DNA from: Lates calcarifer
Lineage: Eukaryota; Chordata; Actinopteri; Centropomidae
NCBI RefSeq assembly: GCF_001640805.2
Contig: NC_066853.1
Coordinates: forward strand, 22,875,173-22,939,172
Length of the DNA: 64,000 bases
Reading direction: 5' to 3'
The position numbers were made by a program, and so were the translations under genes. The notes below the pieces were generated by a model. It did not search any database. It was given only the letters and a program-made list of their open reading frames with translations, and was not told the origin of the DNA. Position 1 is the stretch's first letter; every line of letters begins with the position of its first letter. Of the stretch, positions 50,406-61,910 are shown piece by piece.

Positions 50406-51752
50406 TTTCCAAAATGTTACTGCTTCTTTCCAGCAGCAGCGAAGGTCTTACAGTTGGTTTTCTAGCAACCATCCATATACTCTGAGTATATTGTATATTC
50501 AACATACATCTCCTCTGGTGTGTACAAACACATATTTTGATCCCAGCTGACACAACAATACTATTTTTTTAAATCGCCACAGCTGAAGCACCAGTTGGCT
50601 TCCTTGAAACTCCTCAGATACCCTCCCCTTCTCCCCCCATCTTCGTCAGCTCAAATAATCCATCTCTGTGCACTGTGGAAGATAGAGAGCAGACAAGATG
50701 GATGGGGGTTTGTGTAGACTCAAAACCACCCCTCTATCCACCCACCCACCCAAACTGAGCTCCTCTAACTCTTTTTCTATCTTTGCCAGTCCAAGATGGG
50801 ATGAGGTGGGGGATATGAAAGAGGATAGGAGAGGAGAGGAGGACAACCTCTCTAGGGCCAGTGTAGTTTATCATTTGAGAGCTATTTCATTTTCTCCACA
50901 AGTCTGGCTCCCTTAAGTCCTCAGGGGCTTAAGGACAGCATTTAGCCAAACACGTGGAGGGCTAGCACAGCACAATCAGAGGAGAATAACATGGAGGGAA
51001 GGAGAAGGTATAGCCAGGCACACATCTAGTATATTGACAGTGAACAGAAAATGAGAGGAGACAGCAGAAGAAGAAAAGGTGTGAAGGGGAAAATGACAGG
51101 GGAGTGGGAGTGTATGGAGAGCCCCATGGAGTGCTGAAGTATTGCCAACCTGCTGCTGAGAGGCAGAGATGGGAGACCTTAGTGTAATTCTAGCAGGAGA
51201 CCACTTAGCCCTCTTTAAAGGAAGACAGACTTCAAATCTCTACCATCAAACCCTGGAGAATACACACCTCTGTTAAAGTATACTTGTGTAGGGAAATATC
51301 CTATCCTTGTGGGAGTTCACTGACTATAACCCACTGACTTAAGGGCCATAGCAGTGTTTTCCTCATGTTTTAGGCCATTTATTACACTACTATTTTCCTT
51401 CGTGTCTCCTAGGCACACACTGGTTTCCTTTTATATCCACCCAGTATGAAAATCCATCTCCAAAGGCCTGAAACCACCTCAAAACAGGTTATCCATCACA
51501 GTGAATATCAAATGTGTGTTTTTTAAGTCAAAGTCACGCTGGTGTTGCATGGTAATGCAGTGCAAGCATGATGTTCACTTTGATGGATTACCTGATTCAA
51601 GCAAGTCTCAAATCTCTGCAAGCTGATGCTCATACTACTGTATAGTGAAATGAACAGAAATCAATGGCTGCCTGAAAGTCAGGAAGGATTAAATCAGTCA
51701 TCATCATATGCTCTTGGATGATAGTGACCGTTAGACATTTTTATGTCTTGAC

Positions 51753-51946
51753 CAATGTTCCCTCTAAGCTGTGCGCCTGCGCAATCACACACTGCTCACG
51801 CTTTCTCCACGCACAACAAAACTATGTAGCGCATAAAATTACAGTGTGCGACTGTGTGCACGTCTGATGTTGCTCACAGTGGTCCAAGGAATTTTCAGGG
51901 AGTTTGTGTGTATGCTCAGACACATGAAAAATTAGGGGAAACATTG
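51753..51946. mobile_element. Non-autonomous hAT-type MITE, 194 bp
   Basis: The left end CAATGTTCCCTCTAAGC and the right end ATTAGGGGAAACATTG are imperfect inverted repeats (two mismatches in about 15), with CA...TG termini. The 8-bp direct repeat GTCTTGAC lies on both sides (51745-51752 and 51947-51954), as expected of a hAT-superfamily target duplication. The interior has GTGCGCCTGCGCAATCACAC and other CA/GC-rich segments and no coding capacity. Elements with this 'CCAATGTTCCCTCTAA' end are common in vertebrates. Confidence 0.85.
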
Positions 51947-52859
51947 GTCTTGACCTCAAACTCACCTCTTTGTTGACAGCAGATATGTGTGTTTTTGTAA
52001 TTAGATACCACCTAGCTAGTTATGTAGTATGACAGGTTCGCTGTCATATCAGGATAACAAATGTTAGTTTTTGAGAATTTGAGGGACTTCATCACCAGAA
52101 GCAAGCTATCTGGTGAACCTACTGAAGCAGCATATTTAGCAGCTAGAGTCAGATATTTCCCTCAGGAGTTAGTGAAGGCTAAGACAGAGCTAAAAGGAGA
52201 ATGAATATTGCGCTTAATGTTTGCCAGCTGTCCAGAAACATGATTTCAAATAAATGCAGATGTCTTTCTCTCTCTGCTGGATATAAAAATAAGCAATAAC
52301 TAGTAATAACTTTATGAGATAATCTTATTTCAGTGATGTGGTTACAGCTTGTTGCTGTGCCCTCAAGTGACCAAAAATCAATTAATGCAGATTTAAGGTG
52401 TGTTGTGCTTAATTATCTAATATACAGGCCTTGAATTGTGTCAAAACCTAGTTTTAAGACCATCACTGTCTCAGTTTTGTGCTTATATGTTGCATATTTC
52501 TAAATTAATGGATTTAATCAAGTAATCACACAGCAAATCTGGGGAGTTGTAATATCCCAGCATAAAAAAAAATGTTCATATTGCAGTTGTGGGAAGAATA
52601 GAGGGCAGCTGCTCATTCTTGCCAAAAGGCCCCCCTGCAAGTGAACCTGCCCACATCCTAGGAGACAGTTTGTCTTTCTTTCAGTTTTTGTGTTCAGAGA
52701 TTTCCTGGTAGTCTATAAACACCAGACTGAGCAAATCTATAGCATCTCAGTTAAGACATATGTTTTGATTCAGTGCAGCTTTAAATAGGTATGTTCCTGT
52801 TAACATTTTAGCATAAACTGTTTCAGTTCATCTAACATCACTGTTTTCTCTCTCCATAG

Positions 52860-53008
52860 TTCCACTTTAACCCAGCTCAGTCTATCCTGGTAATGGAGGG
52901 AGAGGACTTGGAGAACATGAACACTGCTGTGAGGAAAGTCTCCTACATCAACTCTCGACAGTTTCCCACGCCAGGCATCCGGCGTCTGCGCATCTCCACT
53001 ACTGTCCA
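52860..53008 (+). CDS. clstn2: Calsyntenin-2 exon (visible exon 6): region after LNS domain
   Basis: The exon begins at a codon boundary after TCTCTCTCCATAG: FHFNPAQSILVMEGEDLENM, NTAVRKVSYINSRQFPTPGI, RRLRISTTV and two bases (CA) of a glutamine codon. 'NPxQSxLxxEGxDxxxxNxAxxxVSYxNSRQFPTxGxRRL' is the conserved calsyntenin segment that follows the LNS domain. The donor is CCA|GTATGT, chosen because the next exon supplies G to restore Q followed by CFGED. Cutting later, after TAT, would break the frame. The exon is 149 nt. Confidence 0.94.
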
Positions 53009-54009
53009 GTATGTAAAACACTTTCTTTTTCCTTTTGTACTTACAATAGGTTTTCTCTTTGATCTTCACTTTCTCCCACCTTGTCTGTCCCTGTTCTATA
53101 CACTGTCCTTTCATCCTCTCCTACTGCCTCTGTTTCTCTGTCTCCTCTCAGATATGAGAAGTGTTAACCCACTTCAACACTTCTGTTAAGTGTTAAGACA
53201 ACACAGCAGATATCACAGCCTGACTGATACATAATTCCCTCCTCACACATTGATCCAATCCCGTCCTCCTCTCACTCTGCTGTCACATTCCTTTTCCTTT
53301 AATACAGCATTTTCTGTTCTTTATTGCCACCGGGGGCCAGTTTTTACATTTTCATGTCATGTATTAATAATTCTGCCTAGGTTTTGCCAAGAATGAGGAA
53401 TGAGAGAAAGAAAGATACAAAAAGAGGGAGAGTGTGTGAGGGAGAGAGATGGAGAGGAAGCAAAAGCTGGCTGGTAAAAGAGCCTCCCTCCGCGGGTTAC
53501 CATTAAAATTCATGATTGTTTTAAATATATGTAGACCCCCTGCAGCACAGCCCTTAGGGTTCACTCTCCACCCTCCTGCTGGGTTTGATGCACAGCCACA
53601 GGCACGAGAACTTCATCTACCACAACAGTGAGTGTGTGTGTGTGCACATGTGGGTGCGTGTGTTGCACAGGCTGCTGATGATGAAGCAAAGTCATCGTAG
53701 CAAGAGGCACACCGATTATCAAGGAATACATTATGCTAATGACAGCTAAGCTTGCATCATTGCTAAATGTTGTTTAAATTAAGTTTTTCTCGCAGACTGC
53801 TGACTGGCCTGCTAGCTGCCATAGCTGTGTGCATGTTTTAAAGTGATGGAAATAGCGTGAAACACTACTTGCAGACGTGTGAGAGAGAAGAAGAAGAGAA
53901 GAACACATACAGACTCATTGATAAAGTGTATGTAAGCTCCCAGGTTGTTGCTTTTATGCTGACATCCAGTGTAGACACACTATGTTCTCCTCAAGTAAGT
54001 TTGTTTTTC

Positions 54010-54260
54010 TGAGAGCCTGAACTGAAATGTCAGAGAAATGTCAGAAAAACTCTCCTCACTGCTACAGACAGCGTTAGTCCACACAAATAAACAGAGATGC
54101 TAAATAATTCCTGTCAATTACACTTGTTTCTTGCTAACTCTTCATGAATGCAATTACTGCAGGCACTGAGAAAATTATTAAGCAAACAGTGCTAATCTTA
54201 ACAACAACCCTTGTGGGATCCTCTGTCAAGTTTTGTCTTTGGGACTGACTTGGGGCAATT
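54010..54260 (+). repeat. Diverged direct duplicate, copy A (non-coding)
   Basis: The stretch shares ordered blocks with 55754-56025: AGCCTGAA, CTACAGACAG, ACAAATAAAC, TTGTTTC, TGCAATTACT, CAGGCA, GAGAAAAT, CTAATCTT and CCCTT. Both copies keep homeodomain-like ATTA/TAAT cores. It may be a duplicated regulatory element or an old dispersed repeat. The CA/TA microsatellite follows directly. Confidence 0.65.
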
Positions 54261-54297
54261 CTTGCAAGTGGTTTAGAGACTACACCTACAGAATAAA

Positions 54298-54301
<4 letters not shown>

Positions 54302-54333
<32 letters not shown>

Positions 54334-54355
54334 ATATATATATATATATATATAT
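54302..54355. repeat. Compound (CA)n(TA)n microsatellite
   Basis: Fifteen CA units to 54331 pass directly into about twelve AT units. Confidence 0.96.
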
Positions 54356-55753
54356 TTGTAGTTTTTTAGTTTTTTATAGCTGTTGACATAAATATTCTTT
54401 CTTCACCCTCCTCATATCAGATCCCTGCACACATACGCACATATACAATTTCTTATTGTTATTATGAGATTGTAATAAAAACATTTATTACAGTAAAAAC
54501 TATTTCCATCAAAAAATAATTAATAAATACATAAACAGACAGACAAATATAAATAGATACTGATGACAGTGAAATAGTTTATTATTGTTAATGGTATAAA
54601 ATGTGTGGTGTGGGATGAGAAGCTGGTGTACAGTGTGTGTTTCCTTGATTAGAATGTGTTTGATGCTGTGAAGAAATTGGCAGCTGGTGATCTCATTATT
54701 AATATTAATATTAATCTGTTGTCTCAGACTGAGGCCAGCTCCAACCTATAATGTACTGAACATGCACATAGACATAAAATTATACTCCTATTTCATAAAC
54801 ATACACAAAACTAATTTATGCACTGTATATTCAGAATGTTTGAAAAGAAAATGTGAAATGATGCTGCCAAATGAACTGGTAATTACTGTGTACTAGTACA
54901 GGTGCTGAAACAGTAAATCTGTCTCTGTATTATTGCCAAATTAATGATTAGATTTTATGAGAAGCATTCACAAGGATTTGAACAGGAGGTATTTTTGGCT
55001 CTTTGCACTCCTGCATGAGATAAAAGATGAGTTCAGAGATTAATTACAATTCAGCAGTCAAATGAGGGTAAATGTTGTCAGGTATATCAGAGAGATTTGC
55101 AAGTGAAGGGATTATTTTTTTAAGTTCTAGATGTACACATTTGAAAATTCTGTATGATTCTCAATTTTCTATATTACATTTTTTTCAACTACACCATTTT
55201 GCTAAGGCTCAGCTTTTTCTTTGCTAAATGTTGATTTATTGTATTGATTAAATGTACATTTTCCTACTTTTTGGGTGGTAATGATTAATAGGGACAAAAA
55301 ATCTGTGGAGGTATTTGCAGTATTAAACAAGAACCTGGTTACCACAAACTGCTGCTATAATGTAATCCAATGGGCAATTGTTCCTACCAAAGTACATACA
55401 CTAAAGTGCTTGTTTTTGCCACTGACAGGCTCAGATTGTTGTTATGAGTGTCTGATAACATTAGGGATAAGATTCCTATTTTTCATTAAAACATCACTAT
55501 ATATTGCTGCTAGACTGCTAATTCAATACTGCACTGATTCCAAAGAATTTTTTTTACACAAAAACAGGGAAAAATTGGGTCCATGTTGATGACCTGCCTG
55601 CTGTCATTGCTGTGTCCGTGTTAGCAATTGTGACTGTGCCTGTGACCTGTGTGCAACTTGTGTTTACAGCAGCAAAGTCTTGCACTAGTGATTTAACTCC
55701 CAATTTGTAGTTTTAGTACTACATCCAGGACAGACAAAAGCAGAAAATTTACA

Positions 55754-56025
55754 CTGAAAGCCTGAAACACAGCCTCCTGCCATAACATGTCAGCAGCTGC
55801 TGAAAAAAGCCTCCCCTCCCAGCTACAGACAGTATCAGCCCAAACAAATAAACCAAGGTGTTAATTAATTCCTCCAAATGCAATTACATTTGTTTCGTGC
55901 TGATGCCTAATAACTGCAATTACTTCAGGCATCGAGAAAATAAAAGTAACCAGCACTAATCTTTGCAACAGCCCTTTTAGGCTCCCTTGTCATATTTCTT
56001 TATAATTAAGTTGGACTGGCTCCAG
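55754..56025 (+). repeat. Diverged direct duplicate, copy B (non-coding)
   Basis: This is the same ordered blocks as copy A, 1.74 kb downstream, in the same orientation: AAAGCCTGAAAC, AGCTACAGACAG, CAAACAAATAAACC, AATTCCTCC, ATTTGTTTCGTGCTG, CTGCAATTACTTCAGGCAT, CGAGAAAAT, CACTAATCTTTGCAACAG. Its spacer changes relative to copy A are mostly substitutions, not gaps. It has no coding frame. Confidence 0.65.
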
Positions 56026-58799
56026 GTTTTGTTTTTTTCTTTAGCTCAGCAGGCCCACGCAGCAGCCATCTCCCTGCATCACTGACTTTGTATCTCCCAC
56101 TGCTGTCAAGAATGGCTTAGTGCCTGAACAGTGAACAGACACACACCACCAGCCTTCGTCACAGGAAAGAAAAGGGGAGACAACATGATGCCCAAAACTT
56201 GTTTTTGTCTCAAACCATGGCCTCACACAACTGCAGAGGATTAGGGACAATAGTTTTTTCATCCAGCCGTCAGGCATCATCAGCTGAGTTAAAGCCAATA
56301 AATACGCTTTTGGAATGTGGAGCTATGCAAGAAACACATCTTCATGAACTTTACTTTTCAAATGTTTAGGTTTATCTGAAGACCAAAACAAAGGAAAGTG
56401 CTTGGTGATGTTGTAATAGACCAGCCAGTGGTAAAACCAGGGTTGTTTCTGGCCATTGTCTTTCCACCTGACCATATCATTATAACAAATAATCTATCCA
56501 TTAGTAATTTTACATGCACATGAATGTCTCTGTTATCAGTCTTATCCTGGTTTGTATGGTAATTCATATCTCTGTATAACTCTGTGTCAGGCTTTAATTT
56601 ATGAGCAAGTGATTCTATTGCGGCTTTATTTTTTAAGTATATATTACAGGGCGCACTTGCACGTGGACCTGTACTAAAATTAGCAGCCTAAATCAGTTTA
56701 AATATTTCAAAAACTATTTAATAGTTTCAAAAACTATTTAACTAAAAAAAACTATTTAATTTTTTTTCTATAATATATTGTATATCAGCTCAGAACACTG
56801 TCATATTCATTTTTGTCATGAGGTATAAATGATATATCATCATGTATTTGTTACACTGAATACTATAGTATATTCCTCTTATGCACAAGTCAGAGTGTGT
56901 TTACATGCACATTTGTATCATGGTTATAGTTTTATCTCAGTTCTGATAATCTTATGATATGATGTTTGATAGCAGGAAGTAATCTTGTCTTGTATATGCC
57001 TGATGTGATTTACATGCAGCGTGATGGGCACTGCGGCCACAAAATAAGTGGTTGCCAGCAGAGACTCAGACTGTGACTGAAATCTCTCGCTCTAGTTCAA
57101 GAGATTTACTGTCCACAATTTTATTTGAGTGTCTGAATTCTGAGTGTGAAATTTATTAATTTTATGGTGCTCTCAAAAGTTCCTACAATGGAACAAAAAA
57201 ATAGCGGTCTCCATGGCATATCCACCATTTTCTGCTAACAATCCCAAAATGCAATGTGGTATATTTTAAAGATTCAAAAATTATAGTCATGCCACACTAC
57301 AGCTGTCAATGGTGACACAAAGTTAAAAAAAATCCCTCTCTACTTTAGCATTCCTTCAACTGTTGGTACCCTAGTAGACCACCTAACTCACCAATTGGGT
57401 GTTCATGCCATATGGAATGGGTGGTGGAGATTGCATAGACTCTCATATTGAAGCTCATTCACGTAATTATACTGAGCAACAGATTTTAGCTGGCATGAAG
57501 CATCTATGTTTGTTTGCAAGTCATGAGTTGTATATAATGGAGCTTTCAGAAAAGTCTGAGTTTCCCAGTCATAATTACGATTCTGAAATGACTAGAATGC
57601 AGAATAAGTCTAGATGTACCCCTGGGTACTGCAACCTGATAAAACATTTTGTACATGGATTATGAAGTGTACGATCAGTCATGCTAAGCTAATATTTCAT
57701 AGACAACTTCCAGATCCACTTGCTTTGCTTCAAAGTTCAGCCAAACCTCTTTTTACTGTCGTTTTCCTCCAGTTTTTTCTATATCTACTCAGCTACATCA
57801 CAATGTAGATGGGAAAAAACAGGAAACTTAACACTGCCACCACAATTCATACCCCAGATCCCCATCAAACTCATTTGTGTGATTATGTGTGCGTGCGAAT
57901 ATCACAGATTTATGTGTGTCTGCTGTGCTGTGATCTGTGTCCCTGTGTAGCTCTGTTGTGAGTACAGCTAGCTAGCTCAAGTCCTAGCGTGCCGATATGT
58001 GTTCGTCCATTCAGGGTTGCCAGGGGATGCTGTGCATTTAAACGCATGCTATCACACGCTGTCAGGCAGGGCAGGGAGGCAGACATGCACGTATGACAAC
58101 ACAGCAGGCACACTGCTGCAGTTCTGTGTCTGCCGCCTGAGCACTGACAGAGCATTTTACCCCCCGAATAACTGCATGCTCTGTGGTTTGGATTTGGACT
58201 TAACAGCTGTGGTTTTAGTGCAGCTAAGAGGTCTTGTTGTTGTTGATAAGCTTTATTAGTTGCTGTAATGTTCCAGGGTTTTACACTCTGATGCTGCCTA
58301 TACAGCAGCTTGTGTGAGGGCCAAAGCTATTTTATAGAATTTAAGGGCTCCTGTGTGCCCTCTGTCACCCTTTGATGATGTGTATCAACTGGATGGTCCT
58401 TATATACTGACCTTTTCATCACTGAACAGGGTCCAGCCATGTTGAGTGAAATCAGTCAGAGAATGAAAATTGCTTGACAACACTGCCATACACTGAAGGG
58501 CAACTCATACATGGGAGACACAGTGTGTGTGACATTTTGAGGAGATTGCGGTCAATGTCATGGTATTGTAACAGATTTCTTCTAACTTTACTTTTCTAGT
58601 GAAAAAGTAGAAAGGTGATGTAGTACTACTTTGAAAAGAATATTGGAAATATATTACTCTTTCTTCGCTTTTTTCCAATAAGCATTTACTGGTCAAAAGA
58701 CATCAAGACGGAGGAGTTTGACATTCCAGGAAATACACCCATTTGCTTTTTTGCGGCTAGATGGAAAAAATGAAATACCATTTTCATTTCTTGTATCAC

Positions 58800-58985
58800 A
58801 GCAAATATGAAACGATGGCTGGCTAGCTTAGCTTAGCATGAACACTGGAAATAGGGCTGGAAACAGCTAGCCTGGTTCAATTGAAAGGTAACAAGCACCT
58901 CCAAAATTCACTAATTAATGCTTATTTCTGTTCAATCCATACAAAAACCAAAGTGGGATTGACAATTTGTGATTTTTATGGGCTT
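58800..58985 (+). repeat. Dispersed 'GCTTAGC' repeat, copy 4
   Basis: GGCTAGCTTAGCTTAGCATG, AACACTGGAAATAGG, AAACAGCTAGCCTGG, AAATTCACTAATTAATGC and CAATCCATACAAAAACC match the order of the copy at 13005-13285. Confidence 0.68.
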
Positions 58986-59556
58986 ATGTGTTTGAGTATT
59001 TTGAATGTCAATGAAATGCCTTTAAAAGTGGGCTAATTTTGGTTGAAACATAAAAGGGTTTTCAACATCTTTGTAAAATATAACAGTTGTTAACAGTTAA
59101 CAGCATTTTAATGACTATATTTCTATATGAAATGGCGTTGAAATGTTTATATGTAGCTTAAACATCTACAAACACAGCACTTTTCAACAAAATGTGTTTC
59201 GTTTTAGACATGTTTGACCTGCAAATCACCACTAATCAACAAAGCTCACTGAACCGTATGGTAGGAATAATTTCATGCAGCATTGAGTCTGACCAGCATC
59301 TAATGCTAATCCAGACAGTGTTTATTTGCTTGTTTTTCAATTCAGAATCGCTTTGGCAGACAAGAATCGCTAAGCTAAGGCAGCAACAAGACTAAGAGTC
59401 TACAACTATTTGAGGCTGGATGTAGGCACAGTGGTGCTTTGCAAATTAGCTCTAAACACATGGTACCGCTGAGGTTGATAAGAATTTCATTAGTTTCGCA
59501 GGTTTTTTGTTCATAAGCAAGTTTTGGACAAACATTTTGGCCAGTGCTAGATAAAA

Positions 59557-59860
59557 GGTCAAGTCAAGTCAAGTCAATTTTATTTATATAGCACCAATTC
59601 ACAACAGAAGTTATCTCAAGTCACTGTACATATAGAGCAGGTCTAGACCATACTCTTTATCTTATAAATTTACAAGGTCAGGGGATCAAGGTAATTGCAG
59701 TTCAACCACTGGTGATCATGAATGTGAAATTTTTCAGCAGTCCATCCAATAGTTGTGGAGATATTTCAATAAAAAACAGAAATGTCAACCTCATGGTGGC
59801 GCGAGACAAAAAGTCAGGGCATCACTAAAATTGTTAGGATACATCTTCTGGAAACCATGA
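59557..59860. repeat. Composite dispersed fish repeats
   Basis: The first part has an AAGTC pentamer repeat followed by TTTTATTTATATAGCACC, AATTCACAACAGAAG, ATCTCAAGTCACTGTACAT and GGTCTAGACCATACTC. This phrase is ubiquitous in teleost repeats. The second part (about 59730-59850), CCATCCAATAGTTGTGGAG then AAAAAGTCAGGGCATCAC and GAAACCATGAAAGTG, belongs to another common family. The classes are uncertain. Confidence 0.55.
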
Positions 59861-60006
59861 AAGTGCTGGCCTGACCAACTCCCCAACAGTGAGGGCTAAG
59901 CCCCTCTCATTACTGAAAAGGAGCACCAGAGCACTGCTAGCAGATCCAGCTTGAATTTTTAATTTCTCACCTGTCTTCCTCCTCCTTCATCTCTCTCTCT
60001 CTCCAG

Positions 60007-60218
60007 GTGCTTTGGTGAAGACACTTGTATCACCATCCCCGACATCGATGCAGTGGTAATGGTGCTGCAGCCTAGTGAGCCCAGGATCACCATCACAGGA
60101 TTGGAGAGACTGAGCCGGCCAGCTTCCGACCTCAGAGCGCCAGGCGGCATAGCTCTGTTCCAGGACCTTCATATCATCAGCACAGTCACCAGGGCAGATG
60201 CCACTGCACATAACACAG
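60007..60218 (+). CDS. clstn2: Calsyntenin-2 exon (visible exon 7): extracellular domain after LNS
   Basis: The acceptor is a long CT tract ending CTCCAG. The first base completes glutamine, then CFGEDTCITIPDIDAVVMVL, QPSEPRITITGLERLSRPAS and GGIALFQDLHIISTVTRADA, ending ...HNT plus one base. 'CFxExxCIxIPxxDxxVMVLQPxEPxIxxxG' and 'LFxDLxIIST' identify the calsyntenin stalk-side extracellular domain. The exon is 212 nt with donor GTATGG. The PASDLRAPGGIALF stretch differs most from my memory of the mammalian proteins. The next exon is not in the window. Confidence 0.94.
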
Positions 60219-60679
60219 GTATGGATTGTAACATTACGGTGCTAACATCTTTCATAATACTTAAAGCAAGTGTGGAAAAAAATATAACATATTGAGCTCA
60301 GAGATTATTCACATCCTGTTGATACCAAATATAAATGTGCAGCCTTTCAAACACAAATGGCAGTAGGTGAGAAGCCAGTGAGGGATCAGTACCTTATTGC
60401 AGCAGTATGCACTTGTTCTGGTTGGACCACACCCAGGCCAAAAGCAGCAGCCAGCTTTGTCAAGAACCATAGTGTAAGGGTTGTAGACCATTCCAAGCTG
60501 GAGAGAAAAGGGAAAAATGAAAAACCAGAGGCTGCATAGTGACTTTCTCAGTATTGTCTAATATGACACATTTTGTTTAAAGATATTTTGGTCACTTCTA
60601 ATTTTGAAGGCACAGATGATAACATTTCAATTAAGGGACTCATATCATAATGTATTTGTACAGGGTACTTTCTGAGTAA

Positions 60680-61910
60680 CAAGTTTACACAGTGAACAGG
60701 ACAAAACTGAGTACATCCCTGTGTAATATCTCTGAAATATTAAATAGTTCAGAACTGTGTCATCTTGCAATAACTGCATTATTTTTATTTATGCAACTTG
60801 CAAAAACAAACAGGTTAGATAGACTAAATCGAAAATACAGGCCCCAAAGTACAACCTCAATGCAACAAAAGTGATTACACCTGTGATTTCCAAGTCTAGA
60901 CTAACAAGGTTATAAATAAGTCTTGAACACCACAGCCTCTGCAGTTTTGTGTCTAAAGTCACATGGCTCCACACGGTAAGGAACTGCCTGAACAAGTAAG
61001 AAACTAGACTGTGATACCTAATAAAGACAATGGTGGTTACAAGAGCATCAGTAGGCTACTTGACATAACCTAAAACACAGTTGCAGCAGGGGTTAGAAGG
61101 TATAGGAAGAGTCATGCTATCAATAACAAAGGGTATAAGGACTGTCCTTGAAAAATGGTTCCACATACAATTTGCTATTTACACAACCTGGAAGTGTAAA
61201 ACAGGCAGGTAAGTGCTTCTGATTTGGCACAAGGATTATCTGTGGAAATTGGTGTCTCAGTGACTGATCACAGTCAACTTCTACAGATCGTGTCCAATAA
61301 GAAAACTATTGCTCACAAAACAGCAACTGTGAGATTAAACTTTGCCAAAGAACATGAAAAGAAGTCTGATGAATATTGGCAGTACATTCCTTGGTCAAAT
61401 GAAATCAAAATAGATTTGTTTGGATCAGATGGAGTCCAACATGTTCAGTGTGGACCTGGCCAGGACTACCAAAGTGACTGCACAGTGCCAACTGAAAGTG
61501 GGAGTGTGCTGATGCTGGGCTGCATTAATGCAAAAGTTGTAGGGGAGATAATGTTTATAGATAGCTCAATGAATGCAAGTTTTATACCCAAATACTGAAT
61601 GAAAAGATGACTCCAGTATCAAGAAGGTTGGCCAGAGACACATTTTTCAGCATGAAATTGATCAAACACAATGCAAAAATCATTAAAGTTTGGCCTGAAC
61701 AAGTATGTCCCCTAACTTGAATCTAACAGAACACCACTGGAGTATTTTAAAGCTGAAGGTAGAGCAACAACTCCCTTCCAGCAAAGAGCAGCTGAAAAGA
61801 ATCATCTGTGAAGAAAAGATATTTCTCTATACTTTTTTATGCAAGATCAAATCTGTCATCAAAAATAAAGGCAGACGTACAAAATAATTGAAAAAATAAA
61901 TAAAAGAACT
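60680..61910 (+). pseudogene. Tc1-like transposase pseudogene
   Basis: A likely original start at 60963 reads MAPHGKELPEQ. An open piece at 61224-61598 contains EIKIDLFGSDGVQHVQCGPG and QDYQSDCTVPTESGSVLMLG, with SPNLNLTEHHWSILKLKVEQ following near 61705. This is the order of a Tc1/mariner DD34E transposase. The usual first catalytic Asp in 'SDE' is Asn here (WSNE), and the HDND-type second site reads QHEID. The Glu of the 'EHxW' motif remains. Frameshifts and stops separate the pieces, so it is dead. The ends of the element are approximate; no convincing terminal repeats were found. Confidence 0.85.

Larger units (their letters stand above)
49665..52859 (+). other. clstn2: Intron between visible exons 5 and 6
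   Basis: This 3.2 kb intron begins with GTATTC and a CA repeat (49672-49691), and ends in a good pyrimidine tract, CTCTCTCCATAG. It contains the paired dispersed repeat at 50085-50405, a purine-rich stretch near 51.0 kb and a hAT-type MITE at 51753-51946. Confidence 0.88.
53009..60006 (+). other. clstn2: Intron between visible exons 6 and 7
   Basis: This 7.0 kb intron runs from GTATGT to CTCTCTCTCTCCAG. It contains a pair of diverged similar segments (54010-54260 and 55754-56025), a compound CA/TA microsatellite, one dispersed repeat (58800-58985) and a composite repeat at 59557-59860. No exon is seen; the open frame at 53449-53631 lacks calsyntenin similarity. Confidence 0.86.

Noticed and set aside
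53449..53631. Possible alternative exon ending before GTGAGTGTGT at 53629
   Set aside because: A donor-like site exists, but the upstream acceptor is poor, the frame ends in a stop and the peptide has no calsyntenin similarity.
14901..60218. Assignment to calsyntenin-1 or calsyntenin-3 instead of -2
   Set aside because: From recalled sequences, segments such as SKQLFPKMHLETCGGP, WPIHPSQI, GGEVTKP and SCLQACKEGLDINSLESL fit calsyntenin-2 clearly better; a phylogeny would settle it and also tell clstn2 duplicates apart.
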